Below are positions 53,104-64,000 of a stretch of DNA of 64,000 nt, piece by piece. The notes under the pieces are model-generated. The model did not search any database, was not told where the DNA came from, and saw only the letters and a program-made list of their open reading frames with translations. Every line of letters begins with the position of its first letter. The stretch's first letter is position 1. Both the position numbers and the translations under genes were made by a program. This DNA is from Monarcha castaneiventris obscurior (lineage: Eukaryota > Chordata > Aves > Passeriformes > Monarchidae), in the NCBI GenBank assembly GCA_026261815.1, contig JAMPIT010000258.1, forward strand, positions 18,866,501 through 18,930,500, given 5' to 3'.

Positions 53104-56100
53104 GTAAGTGCTCATGGTTATAATTCATTATTAAAAAAAAAAAAAAAGGCTTAGAAGTAATATCATTACTGAGCTGCTGTGTGTTTGCTGAATAATGATT
53201 TATCCCAGGACAGAAAAAGAAAAGACTATGTCTGCTTGAAATTATTACTTAATAATGCTAGTTTATAAGATACTGCTTTAAGACAGCTAAGCTGACTGTA
53301 CTGACTTTATTATGGGTTGTATTGCACTTTAAAATTAAATTCAAAGCAGTGAAAGTGTGTGTGAAAATCACTACTGGACTGTCTTAAACACACATTACTG
53401 TCATCATACTGAATGTTTGCCTGAAGGTCAAAAGGCAGCTAGAAAATTCCAGAACAAATAAATTTTCACATTTCACAATGTGAGATTAAAGATTTTTCAT
53501 TTGAACTGTGGAATTAAATACAGTTTCTGAATTATTGATGATCTGCCATAAGTATTTCTGTCTGAAAAGTAAAAAAGGACAAGCTTGGATTAAGCAAATT
53601 CCTACCTGTCAGTTTTCAGAGAGGGGACTCAGTGAAGTTTATGCTGAAGACATTAGAAAACATTTTCAGTTTCTCTTCTGAAAGGAAAGCTGAGTGTGTG
53701 AAAGGAACAACTAAACTATTTTAAAGTAGTATAACCTGATGTTATAAAAAATGGGAATCCAAAATCTCCTCTGATTTGATGTCTGTTGAAATTTATTCAG
53801 TTACAAAAAGCTTAAACTTAAACAAAATTTGGCCCTCTGAGATGAAAGGAAACCTCCAGAAGGATCACTCATTCTCTTACTCTTAGTTAAAAACAAATAA
53901 TGGAAACAAAGGCATTTGTCACATTTTTAACATGATAGATTAGTTGTGAAACATTACTAGCAGACTAAATGGTGGGCAGAATTAAAAAATACTGTATCAG
54001 GATCAAAATAAATGTAAGAAGGCATAACTAAAAATCTACAGGAAGCTAATAGGCTGGGTTTCAATTCAGTTGAGTTTTAACTTGATAAAAGCCAACAGGA
54101 CCATTTATTGTCTTACTTCAGACCTGACACAAGCCCACAAGGTAATTTGAAATGTTTTAGAGGGTTTAGAGTACATTTGTTTGTTCAACTGCAATGTTGC
54201 TTGAACCAGGGTCATAACCTGTACTTTGTCTCTGGTGTATGGGCTCAAAAGATAACAAGTGTTTTGGCACTCCAGAGGAGTCCAGGCCTTGCTAAGTTTT
54301 ATACTCCCTGGGAGCTAGGAGCAGTAATAGGGCAGCACACTTGTCTGATGAGGCTCCTGTGAACATACTCAGTTCACAGGTTGGCGTCCTCCAGCTGCAT
54401 CTTTGCTTCCAAATGAATACTGGAGAAGTATTTTTTAAAGAAACTGGGGCAGTCTCCAGCATCTTGCATTAGAAGAAATAGGAAATCATATTTGGGTTCT
54501 GCCTATGACTTCATTTATTACACTTCCTGTGTCAAGAAGCTATTTGCTCTCTACTTTCATCAGTCCAGAGCATTTAATTGAAACACTCAGAGTGTTCTGA
54601 CTGCAGAAATGAAGTAGCCTAAATAAGGTGAAGATATCAGCCTTGACAATCTGCAGTATGAGTTGTGCAGGGAAACACCACACTGCAGCTACAACAGCAA
54701 GCCCCTCAGTGGCTCTGGGGAGGTTTGTCTCAAGGAACACACCTGGGGATTTCAAGCGCTACCTGCCAGATGTTTGCTGTAAAGGATCCAATAGAGGATA
54801 GCAAGGGGCACTCAGAGCAGTCAACAGCTGCACCTGCACTAAACCTTACTGGTTTCTGTTGTTAAATACCTGTCTCCTTGACAGCAACTGGCTCTCACAG
54901 AGCCAGTAGGATTTTCTAAGTCTTTTTCAAATCTTCTCCATGTAGCAAATAAAAAAGGAAAACATTTTTATTGTTTTTGTTGGTGATGTTGTTGTTATTG
55001 TAAAATACTGTGATGCTCCCGTGGCTCTGAAAAGGAAACTTTTTCCTTTGTTATGTAGCTACCACCTGCTGCTGGTGTATATAGAATATAGAAAGTAAAA
55101 AATCAAATGCCTCCATTTTGTTAGCAAGACTTTCATACCTTAAATATAAAAGCTTTAATATTTTTGATGCTTAATGGGTTTTAATACCTGGAAAAATATT
55201 TTTAAATAAAAACACATTAGCTAAAACTTTAGCTGCTCCATGGAATTTGACAGTATGGGGCATTTGCCAGGGGACCAAGACCACCATCTTTGGCACCGCT
55301 GTAGAACACTGACACAAACTAATGGACTTGGTAGACAAGATATTTCACAAGGCACTGCTCTGTGGATGTAATTCCCTTTCTTTCAGAGAGATCCAGTTTA
55401 GAACACAGTTCATTTCTATGCACAAAAGTCAGGAAAGAGTCCCACATTTCAGTAAGAGTGAAAATTAGCACCAAGTCTTACCTTGCATTGATGCACAACA
55501 GAAAGGAATGGCTGAAGATGCTCCTTCATAAAAAGCAAATCCTGCTCACATTAACAAGAGCAGTAAGAGAGGATTCAAGGACTTCTGCCAGCAATATGAT
55601 TATCTGCATGGGCAGAGCACAAGGTTTAAGAGAATCATGGCTCCCTTAGCTATCCAGGAATACACATTCATTCCATTAGCTGTATAGTCAAAGCTTTGTA
55701 AAGCAAGACATGATGTGCAGACAAAGCATAGCAGAATACACTGTAGAAAGTACTCTAACAGGTTTTTAAAGTTATTTTTGAACACAAGGTTCAGAAAGAT
55801 TCCTCATATTTCTGAGCTTCTGGAATTAGACTGAACTATACAGATATATAGACTAGACATATAAAAGACAATCTATTTCAACCTATTTAATCTGGATAAC
55901 TATATAATGGATATTTAATACCAACCAGTAAATTAAAGCATGCAAGAACACCAAAGAATACAAGAAGAAAACTTTCAGAGAAAAAGCACTGGACATAAAA
56001 GGAACACAGGCCTCTAGAAAAACCAAGCAAAAGTTTCTTTACTGAATAGGTTCCTCATTATAGTTTAAATTTTAAATTTAATTTAAAATTGTTAATTTAA

Positions 56101-58208
56101 ATTGCACTAATTAATGCTTTGATACTCAGATTTCTTTCTTCACAGTAGTTTATGTACAAATACTGATTTCACACTGCACAAACTCTTATTACATCTCCAC
56201 TGGTACACAAAGAATATTCAAATTGACTTAGAATATTTTTAATAGTATAAACCAAGTAAAAGTTCATTCTCTGGCTAAGAATCTTATCCAGAACTTTAGT
56301 AAAGACAAAAAGAGTTTTTCTTAAGAATTGTTATAATCTATAAACACAAGCTCTTGCCACACTGTTCATCTAATGATTTAAAGGCCATTTATACCATGAG
56401 ATTAGGAATATTTCCTAAGTAAGGAAAAGTGTGAAGATCAGAGACCAGATACTATGTCTTCCAAATTAGGACTGGCCAAGAAAAATCCAGAATAGCAGCT
56501 CTTGGATAAGTCTCTCGCAAGGGAAACTGAAGAAAAATTACAAATTGTACTGATCCTAAATCGGTAACTTTGTTAATTGTATTAAAGAGCATTGGCAAAA
56601 CACAAAACCACTGCACAGATGAAAATAGCATGTAGTTTGAGGAAAGAGTCGCACCTGTTCTGTTTGGAGTACTAAAAACGCAGACAAACACCATCAAGGA
56701 AAAATTGTAAAGTGTTTATAAATAACTACTCTGCAGACTGTGAGAGATCAGTGCCACTCCAATGTTCACCTGCTAAATCCCAGCATAGTACCAGTGGTGC
56801 TTGGGCAGCCTCCCTATCCTTCAGCAAAGTGTCCTTGGAGCCTATGGCCCCACTGCTAATTTCTAATTTCCAGTAACAGTGAAGTGATTCAGCCAAGCAC
56901 ACCACGTCTCTTCCTGTTTCCAAATCCTGGATCCTAGGGAAATGGTGGAGAACAACTCCCAGCCTTATGTCCAGCATTTCCTTACTGACTTTCTCCAGTC
57001 CTTACACACAGCTGGCTCCTCAGGTGGGCTGAAAGGGCAAGGTTCTTCCTCTGTTTGTGAAGAAGTTAACTCCTTCCTAAACCATACTTTTCTGAAAACA
57101 GACTCTTAAAAAAAAAAAGCTATCACTTTTTTAACAGAATCAAGCTGTTCTCATTGAAAGGAAAGAGGGATTATCTTCCAGTCAACAAACATTACTGCAC
57201 AGGACAACAGAAGATTCCATTTACTTCCCTAAAACATATCAAGAAACAAGTACAAATGTTTCTTGATTGGCACATGGCAAGAGAATAGCCTATTACTACA
57301 CCTTATTAAAATTACTTTCCTTTGGCATGATTCCTTTCTCCCTGGCTGCTGAGGACACAAGGTACTAAATCAATGTTTGGCCTCACACAGAGAAGCAGGC
57401 ACAAGGTTACTCCATGTGACAGTGCTATCCAAAAACAGGAGAGGCTCAAGCATTGCCAGCGTTCAGACATTGTTCACCCATTTCCTTTTTCCTCTAATCT
57501 GTAATAAAAAGGATTAAGGTGGCACTATGATAGACCAGCACTACTTGGGTTTTTCTTCTAAAGATCAGCAGGCATGAACACAGCCTGTGCACAAGCAAAT
57601 TTTTATTTTTTTAATTGAGAGGTAGCAACAACAGAGATGAAGTATCTTACATTTCTCTGTTCTCATCTTTACCATTATTTGACTAACAAAATAAATTTCT
57701 AAGTCTTTGTTTATTCCTGTTTATTTCAGCTATTAGCCACAAGATACATAAACTCAGTGCTGGATTCACAAACAGCCCATTTAATTTAGTGATGTATCAC
57801 AGCTGCTCAGTGCAGACTCTTTCCTCTCCTAAACGATGTGTGGGCTGCCTTAGGAATTTTGGTCAGGACCCATTTTTAGTCTCACCCTGCATGTACAATT
57901 CTGCTCAAATGTACTTTCTTCCTGTTTTCATCCCCTGCCCTTCCCAAGATTAAATCATTTTTATTTTGCATCATCCCTCCTCTGTGGTCATTAACACATT
58001 TACATGTACTTTGGAAAAAGAGCAGTGGAAACTATACCTGTGTAGGATCAAGTTGTTGCTGCAAAGAATTATGCACTGCCTAAGCACCACATAAGCTTTA
58101 AAATAAGGCTTTGTTTGCATGGATTGATTTCACCCTACTGAACAGCACATAATAATTTTATTAACAAGTAATTTCTCTAAACAAAGTTTTACTATTCTTA
58201 ATTTGTAG
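53104..58208 (+). other. PALMD: PALMD intron between coding exons 1 and 2
   Basis: A 5,105-bp intron with donor GTAAGT and acceptor TTAATTTGTAG. It is AT-rich. Items inside are an A-run near 53132-53146, a GTTGTTGTTATTG-type stretch near 54970-55000, and a palindromic AAATTTAAATT-type stretch near 56063-56103. No nested gene is recognised. Confidence 0.9.
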
Positions 58209-58289
58209 GACAAAAGAAAACTGCAAGAAGAAATTACACAGAAACGTCTAAAAGTAGAAGAGGAAAAATTGAAACACCAACATTTAAAG
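58209..58289 (+). CDS. PALMD: Palmdelphin, second coding exon
   Basis: An 81-bp, phase 0-0 exon of 27 codons starting DKRKLQEEITQKRLKVEEEK and ending in KHQHLK. It is bounded by acceptor TTTGTAG and donor GTAAGT. It joins exon 1 in frame. The sequence is almost entirely charged with regularly spaced Leu/Ile, as expected for the N-terminal coiled coil of paralemmin-family proteins, which probably mediates association with membranes or partner proteins. The match to the mammalian PALMD segment is very close by recall, with conservative changes such as Val for Ile. No frameshift or stop is present. Confidence 0.95.
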
Positions 58290-61200
58290 GTAAGTAAAGT
58301 GTTAGATTTATGTAACTAAAGATAGCCTCGAGTCACACAGCATGAATAAAGGTTGGGTATTTTGGAATGCAAATCTTCACGCATTTAAGTTGTGCTTTTA
58401 CTGTCAAATTTTCACAGCTTTCTGGAGTCTTGCCAGGACTCCATTTGACTTTAATAAGCATCACTCTTTGAAAAAAATTACATTGTGGAGCTAATGTTAC
58501 TTGATCGTTTCACAGCACAAAATGAGATCATAACCAGGAAAAACTCACATATGAAAATTAAGGCTCACATTTCAGACTGGGTGTGTTTACTCCCTAATCC
58601 CACAACAGCAGCCTCACTTGGTACAGGGTACAGCACAATCATAAAGTCTAATTTCACTTTTTTCCTAGAAAAAAAATACCATATTTATTCAGCCTTAGGC
58701 TTTTTTCAGCTTGTTTAATTATTCTTTAGTAAAATAATGCTGGTTTTTATATAGCCAAAAAAAAAAAAAAAGTATAAATGTTATGAATACTCTTCTCAAA
58801 TATGGCCTGGTAAACTCAGGATTACAAAGCCCAGAAATACTAAAGATCCACCTCTGTAGATGATTGAAATTGCAACAATTTCTACCCAACACCACTATTC
58901 TTAAAATGTTTATAGCAATTTGGCAGTACATGTCATTTAGGGAGATAAGACAAAATCTATGCTTCCAGAAATACGCAAGACTTGGTATTTCGCATACTCT
59001 TTCCATTATGTGAGCAGATAAACAGTTTCAAGGAAGATATATTGAATCTAACACCAGGAGTGTGGCATGTCTCCTTGAGCACATGTGAAAGAAGCATATT
59101 TAAAACAGACTCCTCTTCAAGACAGACACCAGATCCTGAGTTTCAGCCACCCTTTTCTTTTGTGTCAAACCAAAAAACTGAGAAGCAATGATAAACTAGT
59201 TCACTGGGCCAGGCAAGCCAACACACAGCCAGGCTCAGGTATTATTGGAAGGTAGTTACTCCAAGGACAGGCTTGACCATTTGTGCAACATCTTGCCTGA
59301 AAGGGAGGGGAAGATCTTTTCCAAGTCCTGTAACCTTTGAGGAGCAAACACGTGACTCTATTCCTCCCTCATACATGGCTACACTGAGTACTGAAAGTTG
59401 TATTTCAAGTTTCCATGTCTAGAAATCCAGATGACTCTTTTGTCCTTCTTTATAGAGGGATAAACTGATCTGTTCTAGACAACCAGCTAATCCTCACTAG
59501 TGCTGTGTGCAGACAGAGCCCTAGGGCAGTTTCCTTACAGACTTAGTACATGTTTGTAGCTAAAATTAATAGGTACAATGGAGTTTTAAAAGTTAAGAAA
59601 GCAAAACCCAACCTTGTACTCATTCTGAAGAAATTTTATGGAGTTTTTAGAGAGGCTAAAACAGTCCTGGAAAAATACTACTGAAATGGTTTTCCTTTGG
59701 AAGAGAATAGACAATGTGATTTCTTTGCCTGTTTTATGAGAAATCATAAAGATACCACACAGAAAAGATTTTAAATTAGTGCTATTGCATTTATGAGGCA
59801 AATCAAGGATCTGTTGAGGAAATTATTCACCTGGAAAAGAAGGCTCAAGTGTACATTTAAATACTATAAATATATACTTACATACACATGTATGCTGTAT
59901 AAATACATACATTATTTGGAGCACACAAAATGCTGACTATTTTTTCCAACTCAGGAATAAGACAGGCACCTAATATCAAATACAACATTAGTACATGATC
60001 ACCTTTTGCTTGATGCCCTAGAAGCTTTGTCCTTTAATAAACATTCATGCTTCAGACTAATTCAGGTATTTCAACGGAGTCAAACAACAAAAGGATCCAG
60101 TGCACAAATTGCTTTAAGACAGATTTAGACTGCTAAAACATTTAAATACTGCAGTAAATTTTATTCAGGGATTATTTCCCCAGCAATTCAGGTCGATTTC
60201 ACTCATTTATACACATGCCAGTTGTGCATGGTGAAGTCCAGGGCTCCATGATCTATTAGTGTAACTCACACCTGTCCCCTAGGAAACTATTGCAGGTTAG
60301 CAAATCTCACTGCCATGGAGATGTTCTGGTTAGATGGATATCACTATCGTGCTCCTCATTTTGTCCTTCCTATTTATAACTCTTAGCAAAAGGTTTATTA
60401 AAAGGCTGTTGTTTTGGTTTGTGGGGGTTTTTTGATTGGAGCTTTTTTTGGTATGTTCTTTGTTTGTTGTAGGCTTTTCTATTCTAAACTTCCATTTTGT
60501 TAGTAGGAATCCCTGCTCCGGCTTCCCAATGACTTTGTTTGCTGTCCCCAAGCAAACTTCTTACTAGAAAGGCAGATGAGGCATCGTAACAGATCTTAGT
60601 TATCTGTTAGAACTGGAGAAGGAACATTTATTCCCTACATGTGCACTTCCATCACATGAAGTGATGAATGCAAGCAAATACACCTGTGTGGGCAGGGCTT
60701 CACACAACTGCAAAGGGTGTTGGGGGCTGCAGGTGCAGGTACAGGGGAAATTTCATCAAGCATTTCTAGATGCACCAAAAACTAATCTTTCCTCCTACCT
60801 GGAATCCTTCTCACTGAGGCAACAAGGGAAAGGACTGGACAAAATTGTTTAAAAAGTGCAGTCAGCACTGATTTGCATGTACTTTCTAAGAGCTTTTACA
60901 GTTTAGCTTATGAAGTATCAGGCTTCTGACATGCCTGAACTCCATTAGTGCTACCTTGTAGGTGCTGGTCACACACCTCCTTCTTCCTCTAGTAGTTAAC
61001 AGTGTTGAACCACAATTTTTTGTGAAAAAACATGGAAGTTATTTATGCCTTTCCCAAAATGTTGTAAGGTAAACTACCATACCCCAGGAGAACAAGACCC
61101 ACAAACTCAAAACACCTTCGCTTTCCAGTGAAAGATGAATCTTCCAGTGCTAGTCCAGCCGTGTAAAGGATTGCAGTGGAGTTACACCTGGAGCACACAC

Positions 61201-63799
61201 TGTAAATGATTCACAGTTTGCAGAATATTATCAGTACTTTTGATGTGACCATGAGCCACAAAACAAAGTGATTACTTTCCAGCCTCTGGCCCTTTCCAGG
61301 GTTTTATCACATCACAGTGTATAAGTATCCCTTTCCCTTAACACATAGAGCCTAATGCAAAATGAAAGTGCTTTCATGCAGTGCCATAACACATGCACAA
61401 CGTAGTTCTGAGATAGAGACACTCTAGCTCAGTGGAAGGAAATGCTAGAGAGCAGAAAAAAACCTGTCAGGCCCAAAGCAGCTGCTCCTGCACTGGCTTG
61501 TGTCACTGCCTGGATGAAACAGACTTGAAACCGTCTTTTATTCAAAGGCTGTTTCCAAACTACACAATGTCTCATTCTTTCAAAAATGGCTAATTAAATG
61601 AAAAAGATTACATGACATTTAGTTGGGAGTAGCAGCAAACTGCTCTAGAAACATGCAAAAATAACACTATTGTGTTACACTCGTATTTAGGGTGTTTGTT
61701 TTCTTGGGCCTAACCCTACACATACAGAAGCTTTTGCTGATTTCAATTGATGGTATCAGTTTCTGAGGTCTACAGTGCCAGCCCTGCTGTAAATCTCACA
61801 AGGAATTATAAAATTATTTTTGGAGACATCAGTGCTAGACTAATATAGTTCCAACCAACCTCACTTTTCTAGAAGCCAGACTTATCATTAAAATCTAAAC
61901 AGCTTGATAGAAAGGGAATTAATAACTGTGTGCCCTCCAGCTTGAGAACACAGTATTTTGTGGTCAATAAGAGTTGTGCCAACATCAGACTACCTGCATC
62001 TACCAGATCATATAAAACTATCCTATTAAAATCTGCATTTGTTTCATTCGACCCTAAGACAACTCTCAGGAAGTGCTGCCAAGTGATTCTACAGCCTGAG
62101 TCACAGCTCAGGACATCAGTTTGGAGCAACCTGTGTCTACCAAGATTTCCTAGAATCCAGTGTTGAGAGAGACAGAATGCTGTCTTGCAGGCTAAGGCAA
62201 CTGTAAACATCGCTTTTACATCCCACAAGTAAAATAATGAAAAGCACCATGGAGTGCACAGACTTCTCAACAAGCCTGTTTTAGACATACTTTCTATGAC
62301 ATTATATGTCAAGGGGAAAGTTGCTTTTAACTGCAGTCAGGTCCTACATATATATTCCTCTGCCAATTGAGCCTCAGTAATAACCTCATGGAAAGTACAC
62401 AATAAATAGAAAAGTGTAGGAAGCAACAGTTTAAGTGACTCAACACAGGATGCAGGCAGGGATTCCAACAGCCCCTGCAAGCAGCACTGAGGTTCATGCA
62501 GCCTTCTCACCAGTGCTGGCCACACTCTGCCTCAAGCAGCAGTAGTCAAAATTCAATTTAATCTGCATCCACATCCTGCAATTAACAAAACCATATGAGG
62601 GGAAATAACCAAAAACTTAACATGGAACACAGACAGCTCAAGGAATCTAAATTATAACTGGAACATTCATGTTTAATTAAAGACTTTATATGTGTGCTTT
62701 TTTTTGCCTGTTGAAAGAGTATTTCTAAAGAGTCCCAACTCCTTCCCCAAGGCAGCAACTGGATTTATATCCCTGAGTTAGACGGAAAGGAGTAAAAAGG
62801 GTGCAAGAAAGTTGGCATGGTTTACAACTTTTAGCCTGCAAATATGAACTTATCTCCAAGAATATATTTTTTTTTTTTACACCAGGAGTATTTTTGAGAG
62901 CTCTGATGACTTTCAGGTACCACCTTTCATAGTGTAAAGCAGCTATAGGAAACAATCAGTCCATACAACTGCATTTCATAATTTGAAAGCACAGCTGAGA
63001 GAGATACACTTACCTGTGCACATGCAATACACCCATTTGTAAGCCACCACTGCACAGAAAGAACTCCACAGGCACTAATCAGGTCGGGACCTAAATACCT
63101 AAGCTTTGGATTGCCCCTACAACAGCAGCTCTAAATATATGGCAGGTCTGCTGAAACACTAACCAGTCACCAGCTGTCCATGCTCCATTTATCCACTGCC
63201 CCTCTTACCCCACACATCTTCACCAGCTGAAATGTGAGTTCACTATCATAATTACACGAGGTCCTTGTAAGTTCCAGGGGTAGCATTGCATCACTAACTC
63301 CCTAGAGATCTCTTTCTCCTATACAGCCTTATTTACAGAAACTTTTCATATTTTATACCTCCTTCCAGAAGTTATGCAATGCCAGGACCCCAGAAATCAG
63401 GGCTATTGAAATAAAACAATTGTGCTTCTGACTGGAGCCTTTCACATGAGTCTGTTATATGTAGGGCTGTACAACTGGTTTGCTTTATTGAAGACACACA
63501 CACCACTGGATCCACTTACCAATATTAATCTGTTATGGATAGCAGCTGACATGCTCTACATTTTTGTTGGATGAACTAATAAAATGGGACATTGTTCCTA
63601 AAGATTTTGGTTTTTAAGCCAATCTCGAAATGCCAAAGTTATTTAGTGTTTCTCTTCCAGCGGCACTCACTGCAGTCAGATTGCCTTATGCTGGATAGAT
63701 CACAATGCTGTGGATCACACCTGTGACATCAAGACAAGCACAGTAAATGGTTGAATGCCCTAACTTTCAGCATTCACTTGTCTGTTTTTTCCCCATCAG
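58290..63799 (+). other. PALMD: PALMD intron between coding exons 2 and 3
   Basis: A 5,510-bp intron with donor GTAAGT and a strong acceptor TGTTTTTTCCCCATCAG. It includes an A-run near 58757-58771, a T/G-rich stretch near 60408-60472, an ATACAT-rich stretch near 59865-59912 and a T-run near 62867-62879. A long minus-strand open frame at 61869-62312 lies wholly within this intron and is not recognised as a gene. Confidence 0.9.
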
Positions 63800-63930
63800 A
63801 AAAAGGCCTTGAGAGAAAAATGGCTCTTGGATGGCTTTAGTTCTTTGACTCCAAAAGAAGAAGAAGAAATGCAAAAGCAGAATCAGGAGGACCAACAACG
63901 GACTCATGAGCTGGAACAAGACATTTTCAG
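63800..63930 (+). CDS. PALMD: Palmdelphin, third coding exon
   Basis: A 131-bp exon entered in phase 0 and left after two bases of an Arg codon (AG|), with donor GTAGGG at 63931. It encodes KKALREKWLLDGFSS, then LTPKEEEEMQKQNQEDQQ, then a tail ending LEQDIF. KKALREKWLLDG is a hallmark of the paralemmin family, and the rest continues the Glu/Gln-rich coiled coil seen in palmdelphin. Together the three exons cover about 86 residues. Palmdelphin is usually around 550 residues, so most of the protein, including the later exons, lies to the right of this window. Confidence 0.95.
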
Positions 63931-64000
63931 GTAGGGAAGTACCCCTGCCCTTGTGTCTGGGTTAAAATGGTTCCATCTTAAAAGCCCTATCTTATTTTGG
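63931..64000 (+). other. PALMD: PALMD intron 3, start only
   Basis: The first 70 bases of the intron after the GTAGGG donor. The gene is cut by the window edge. Confidence 0.85.

Overview
This window reads as nuclear DNA from a bird. It is AT-rich with long non-coding stretches. It carries CR1 retrotransposon fragments in both orientations with the avian-style 3' end, plus two solo LTRs of endogenous retroviruses. Its only recognisable protein-coding gene is the 5' part of PALMD (palmdelphin, paralemmin family), whose first three coding exons lie on the + strand at 53059-53103, 58209-58289 and 63800-63930. The splice sites are canonical, the phases are consistent, and the joined reading frame gives the characteristic PALMD N-terminus. 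The gene continues beyond the right edge.

Layout. 1-6,900: intergenic, rich in CR1 debris, including a CR1 copy split by a 464-bp solo LTR with a perfect 6-bp target duplication. 6,900-14,700: intergenic, with an old CR1 remnant, a perfect CTCF core motif (11592-11605) and a splice-flanked open exon candidate on the minus strand (12630-12754). 14,740-15,190: a CpG island ending in a GTGAGT donor on the + strand, the best promoter/first-exon candidate in the window. 15,190-28,490: mostly featureless, with one CR1 end and an unexplained minus-strand ORF at 16986-17396. 28,500-28,630: a second, small, isolated CpG-rich block. 28,650-53,050: largely featureless, with a CR1 scrap, a second solo LTR (42014-42375), a pair of overlapping open frames near 46.9-47.3 kb and a p53-type element about 2.5 kb upstream of the PALMD start codon. 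53,059-64,000: PALMD exons and introns.

How it fits together. In mammals PLPPR4 lies upstream of PALMD with a large gap between them. The 53 kb upstream of PALMD here fits that gap and probably holds PALMD promoters, enhancers and insulators. The coding exon with the start codon is immediately preceded by a good splice acceptor, so PALMD probably has one or more non-coding upstream exons. The CpG islands are candidates, but nothing in the DNA alone proves the link. No tRNA, rRNA, CRISPR, operon or other prokaryote-type feature was seen. Most open reading frames in the window look like chance or repeat-derived frames and are not annotated.
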